Below, one piece after another: positions 34,859-40,800 of a stretch of 64,000 nt of DNA; the first letter of the stretch is position 1, and each line of letters begins with the position of its first letter. Where the stretch lies: positions 82,459,001-82,523,000 of the forward strand of contig CM044313.1 of assembly GCA_024291935.2 (NCBI GenBank). Reading direction: 5' to 3'. The position numbers and the translations under genes were made by a program. The notes under the pieces were generated by a model, which searched no databases, was not told the origin of the DNA, and was given only the letters and a program-made list of their open reading frames with translations. The stretch is from Okapia johnstoni (lineage: Eukaryota; Chordata; Mammalia; Artiodactyla; Giraffidae).

Positions 34859-37800
34859 TACACACACACACACAGTTTGGCAATGTATATATTTAATCCA
34901 ACTAAGATGTAGCTGTGGTTGATAAGGCAATAAACAATGGTGAGAATGCTATCAATGGATGGCTTTTTAGTGATGGAGGAATATCACTTTGTGATTGGTA
35001 GTAGATGCTTGGGGTAGATGCTTTTTTTCATGTATAACAATGGACATTTAAACAAACTTTTAAAGTATACCTTATAGAAAAGTGCACAAATCATTAAGTG
35101 TACATACCATTCCATGAAATTCACAAAATAAACCTGTCAATAACCAATATCCAGACGAAGACATAGAATATCACCAGGTCTCCAAATCCCCTTTTGTGCC
35201 CCTAAACACTGCTCACCAAGGGTAGCCATTATCCCAACTTCTAACATCATAGATTGTTGTTGTTTAGTTGCTAAGTTATGTCCGACTCTTGGCTCCCCCA
35301 TGAACTATAGCCCACCAAGCTCCTCTGTCTATGGGATTCCCCAGGCGAGAATACTGGAGTGGGTTGCCATTTCCTTCTCTAGGGGATCTTTCTGACGCAG
35401 GGATCAAACCTACGTCTCCTGCTTGGCAGGTGGATTCTTCACCACTGAGCCACCTGGGAGGTCCAACATCACAGATTATTTTTGCCTATTTGATATAAAT
35501 GAACACATACAACACGTTCGTTTTGAATCTGGCTCCTTACTCTCAGTATTTGTGAAATTCCATCATGTTGTTGCATGCCAATAGATTATTCACCCCATTT
35601 TTGCACACTATTTCATCACATAAACATATCATGATTTATCTATCCATTCTATTGCTAATGGACATTTGATTTGTTTTCCAGTTTCAGACTTAGAATAAGG
35701 GTCAGAAAACATTTTTCTGTAAAGGCCAGATATTAAATGTTTTAGGGTTTATGAGTCACAAATGGTCTCAGCACACATTCTTTCATTTTTTTTAGATGCA
35801 CTAAAAATGTAGCAAGCATGTCTATCTGTGGGCCATACTAATACAGGTGTGGGTAGTCTGGGTAGTCTGCTGACCCTGATCTAGAATATACTGTTGGACA
35901 TTCTGTGCATGCTGTATCTGGTGGATCTATCCAGAAGGAGAGTGGCTGGGTTCAGGCATGCATTCCCTTTCACCAAGTGGGATCACCAGGGTGCATTACG
36001 GCTTGTTCCAACACATACTTGTTACACTTAACTAGTCCCAGTCTTTCTAATTTTAGCCACTCTGCTGGAGTGGATAATAATGGTATTTCACTGTGGTTTT
36101 TAATTTACATTTCACTAAGGACTAATGGAGATCAAACTAAAGGAGATGAAACCAGTCAATCCTAAAAGAAATCAGTCCTGAATATTCATTAGAAGGACTG
36201 ATGTTGAAGCTGAAGCTCCAAGACTTTGGCCACCTGATGTGAAGAGCCAACTCATTAGAAAAGACCCTGATGCTGGGAAAGATTGAAGGCAGGAGAAGGG
36301 AACAACAGAAGATTAGATGGTTGGATGGCATCACTGACTCAATGGACATAAATTTAAGCAAGCTCTGGAAGATGGTGATGGACAGGGAAGCCCGTTGTGT
36401 TGCAGTCTTTGGGGTCACAAAGAGTTGGACGTGACTGAGCGACTGAACAACAAAGGACTAATGAGACTGAGCTTCTTTTCAAACATTCATTGACTGTTTT
36501 TCTTTTTTAAGGTTGTAAAGAGTCTGTTCAAGTCTTTTGCTCTTTTTTCCCTTTTTCCTTTTTCAATTGGATTACTAGAAAATTTAACATTTTTTTTCTT
36601 TGCTCATTCTTTTATTGGGTTTTTCTCTGTTCATTTACAGGAATTTTATTTTTCATTGTTAATATATTTTGGATATGAGTCCTTTGTGGCATCTATGTAA
36701 TACAAATATCTTTTCCATGTCTGTGACTTTCATTCTTTCAATGGTATTTTTTGATAAACAAAAGTTCATAATTTTAATGTAGAACAACATATCATATTTT
36801 CCCTTTATGGTTGGCACACCTGTATCTTTTTTAAGGGGCTTCCTTGGTAGCTCAGCTGGTAAAGAATCCGCCTGCAATGCAGGAGACCCCAGTTCGATCA
36901 GTGGATTGGGAATACCCCCTGGAGAAGGGAACAGCTACCCACTTTAGTATTCTGGCCTGGAGAATTCCATGTCCATGGAGTCACAAAGAGTCAAACACGA
37001 CTGAGCAACTGTCACATCTTGTTTAAGAAATCATTATAGTAATGATTTTTAAAGACATCTTTATCATACGTAGTTTAGTCTAAGTTGTGTCCATCTCTTT
37101 GTGACCCCGTGGACTGCAACACACCAGGCTTCCCTGTCTCACTGTCTCTTGGAGTTTGCTCAAATTTATGTCCACTGAGTCACTGGCTGAGTCATGACTA
37201 TCTAACCATATCTCATCCTCTGCTGCCCTCTTCTCCTTTTGCTTTCAATCTTTCCTAACACCAGGGTCTTTTCCAGTGAGTTGGCTCTTCACATCAGGTG
37301 GCCAAAGTGTTGGAGCTCAGCTTCAGCATCAGTCCTTCCAATGAATACTTTCAGTTGATTTCCTTTATGATGGACTGGTTTGATCTCCTTGCAGTCCAAA
37401 GGACTCTCAAGAGTCTTCTCCAACACAACAGTTCAAAAGCATCAATTCTTTGGCACTCAAGCCTTCTTTATGGTCCAACTCTGATATCCATGGATGACTA
37501 CTGGAAAAATCATAGCTTTGACTAGATGGACCTTTGTCAGCAAAGTGATGTCTTTGCTTTTTAATACACTGTCTAGATTTGTCATAGCTTTCCTTCCAGG
37601 GAACAAGTATCTTTCAATTTCATGGCTACAGTCACCATCAGCAGTGATTTTGGAGCCCAAGAGAATAAATGAAATCTGTTAACTGCTTCTACTTTTCCCC
37701 CATCTAGTTACCACGAAGTGATGGGATGGGATACCATGATCTTTGATTTTTGAATGTTGAGTTTTAAGACAGCTTTACTACTCTCCTCTTTCACCCTCAC

Positions 37801-40800
37801 AAGGGACTCTTTAGTTCCTCTTCACTTTCTATCATTAGAGTGGTATCATCTGCATATTTGAGGTTGTTGATATTTCTTCTGGCAATCTTGGCTCCAGTTT
37901 GTGCTTCATCCAGCCCAGCATTTCACATGATGTGCTCTGCATAGAAGTTAAATAAGCAGCGTGACAATAGACAGCCTTGATGTACTCCTTTCCCAATTTG
38001 GAACCAGTCAGTTGTTCTATGTCTGGTTCTAACTGTTGCTTCTTGATCCTGCACACAGGTTTCTCAGGAGGCAGGTAAATTGATCTGGTATTCCCATCTC
38101 TTTGAGAATTCTCCACAGTTTGTTGTGATCCACACAGTCAAAGGCTTTAGCATAGTCAGTGAAGCAGAAGTTTATATTATATACTATTTTAAAATAGGAT
38201 AGTTTAAGGGACTTTATCTAAAAATTTTTATTTTTAATTGAAGTATATTTTTATGTATAATATAAATTATACATGTATAATACAGTGTTTAACAATCATT
38301 AAAGATTATATTCCATTCATAGTTATTATAAAATATAGGCTATATCTCTTGTATTATACAATATATCCTACATATAAAACTATGTAGTTTATTTTGTACA
38401 TAATAGCTTGTACCTCTTAATCCCCTGCTCCCCCTCTCCTCTCCCCTCATCCTTCTCCCCGGTGGTGATCACTAGTCTGTTCTCTATATCTGTGAGTCTG
38501 ATTCTTTTTTTGCTATATTCACTAGTTTGTTGTATTTTTTTAGCTATCATACTGTACTTTCTTTGTCTGTCTGACTAGTTTTACTTAGCTTAATACCCTC
38601 CAAGTCCCTCCATGCTGCTGCAAATAGCATCATCTCACACCGTTTTTATGGTGGAGTAATATTCCATATATACACACACAAACACACCACACCTTCCTTA
38701 TCCATTCAGCTGTTGATGGACATGCAAGCTGCTCCCGTATCCTGCAATCGTAAGTGATGCTGTTGTGAACACTGAGGTGCATGTATCTTTTTGAATTAGT
38801 GTAGTTAGTGTTTTTTTTGATACATATACCCAGAAGTGGAACTGGTGGGCCATATGGTAGTTCTATTTTTAGTTTTTTGAGAAACAGCCATACTGTCTTC
38901 CATTGTGGCTATGTCAGTTGACATTCCTACCAACAGTGTACGAGAGTTTAAAGACTTTAATCTTAAATGATGGATCAATTGTATTGAATGCAGTTACAAT
39001 CACATTACAATGTTTACATTATGTACCATATATATGTGTATATCCATGTATATGTATGTATATAACTATATATACATACAGATTCTTTGAAATATCAAAT
39101 TCTTCTATTTAATATTTCAGTTGATGACTTAAAATTTTAATTTATCTAAAAATTTCTCAGGAAGTTTTTCATGGAATAAAACAAGATGATCCTGTACTCT
39201 TTTAAAAATAATACATTGATGAGTTTTTAACAGTGATGAAAAGTTTGAATGGTGCTGATACATTTATATTATAATGAACATCACTAAACGCCTGGTTTTT
39301 CAAAAGCTACATATTAACTTTGTGATACAAATTTCAGGTTTTCAAACGTCTGAAATTCCTTTGCAATCAAAAGAAAAATTTTCATTTAAAAAGATCACAG
39401 ACCTAAGGCATTAACATGGATAAATCAAAAAATACCAAAGTTAAAAGGGAACCCTACTGGCAAAAAAGGAGGTATGAAGTAAAGAAAACTCTGGTTAGAG
39501 TATCAGGAAAAATGTTCCATGAAATCACTTCAGTCATTTTGGAGCCAGACGGGCCAAAATCCTGGTGGAAATGGTTGGAACCTCTTTAGAGAACCTCCTT
39601 AATAATTCATGACTTAATAACTCATGGCCAGATTAATCTATCTTGGCATGCTTACTCATATGAACAAGATTTATTAGAAGAAAATTCCTTTTGAGCCGAC
39701 AGGGAAGCACTTGCCATCTACAGAAGAGAAACCACATACGGTAGTGTCTGTAGATAATATACCGATATGCGAATACCAGAGTGACTCACTTAAGAAAATA
39801 TGAAATAAATATCCAAGCTTACAGGACCCAGAAATTAGGAAGTGATCACATTAAAATCTCCTGTATTCAAATGTCTTTAGATTGAACATATTTCAAAGCA
39901 CTGAATGAAGAACCAATTCCTTAAGCCTCTTTAACATGCCTCCAAATTACTTTTCCCGTCTTATCTCCCGCTACCCTGCTTGGTGAATTCATCACTCCAG
40001 CCTGTGAATTCTCAGAGGAGAGCATTTGTCCTCCACCCACATCCATCCCCAAACTGGGGAGTACATAAATATCACTTAAGTTTCCCCCAAGTTTGCCTGC
40101 ACCATCACCTCCCATGTCAAAAATCTCCTCCCGCCTAATCTTTCTGCTGGACTGAATCATGGTTGTGGCTGGATTATTGTATCTTTCAGACAGCTGAGGC
40201 AGAAAGACAGTTGCCAAAAACTTCTCTAACCCATTTTTTTTCCCCATTGGCCCAAAATATTTCTCATGCATTTTGTCCCAAGTCTAGACCCTGGTTTTCC
40301 ACCTCTTGTGTTCTGCCCATTCCTGCCAGTGTACTGGCTCTCCTTCATCCCACCCAACTCTGGATGCCTCCCCCAGGCACCACAACTCAGAGAGACCTCA
40401 GTCTTCACAACTTTTGTGCATACTTTGTCATGACCTGCAACTTGAGAATCTTCCTGTCTGAACCCATTCAAGCACCTTCCCCCTTGAGAGTGCAATGAGA
40501 ACAATGATGTGAAAATGACAATGATGAATGTGATATTAACCATGACAGTGATGACAGAGGCAGCTACCACATGGTGAGGGCCTATCTCAGCCACATTTTG
40601 GAATGGCAGGGCCATATGCATTCTCTCTACTGGATCTCTCAACAAGGCCAACTTAGAAGGCACTCACATTGATGTGCACAATACATGTACATTATTATAA
40701 CCCTCATCTTATCGGTGAAAAAGTTGAGACCCAGAGAAATCACCTGTTCCAGGTCACATAGCCAGTAATGGCAGAGCTGGGAACTGAACACAGCTCTTCT

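Noticed and set aside
40226..40663. Open frames of 145 and 116 codons near 40 kb
   Set aside because: No similarity to known proteins, no splice context, and they lie in probable L2/MIR relic sequence.
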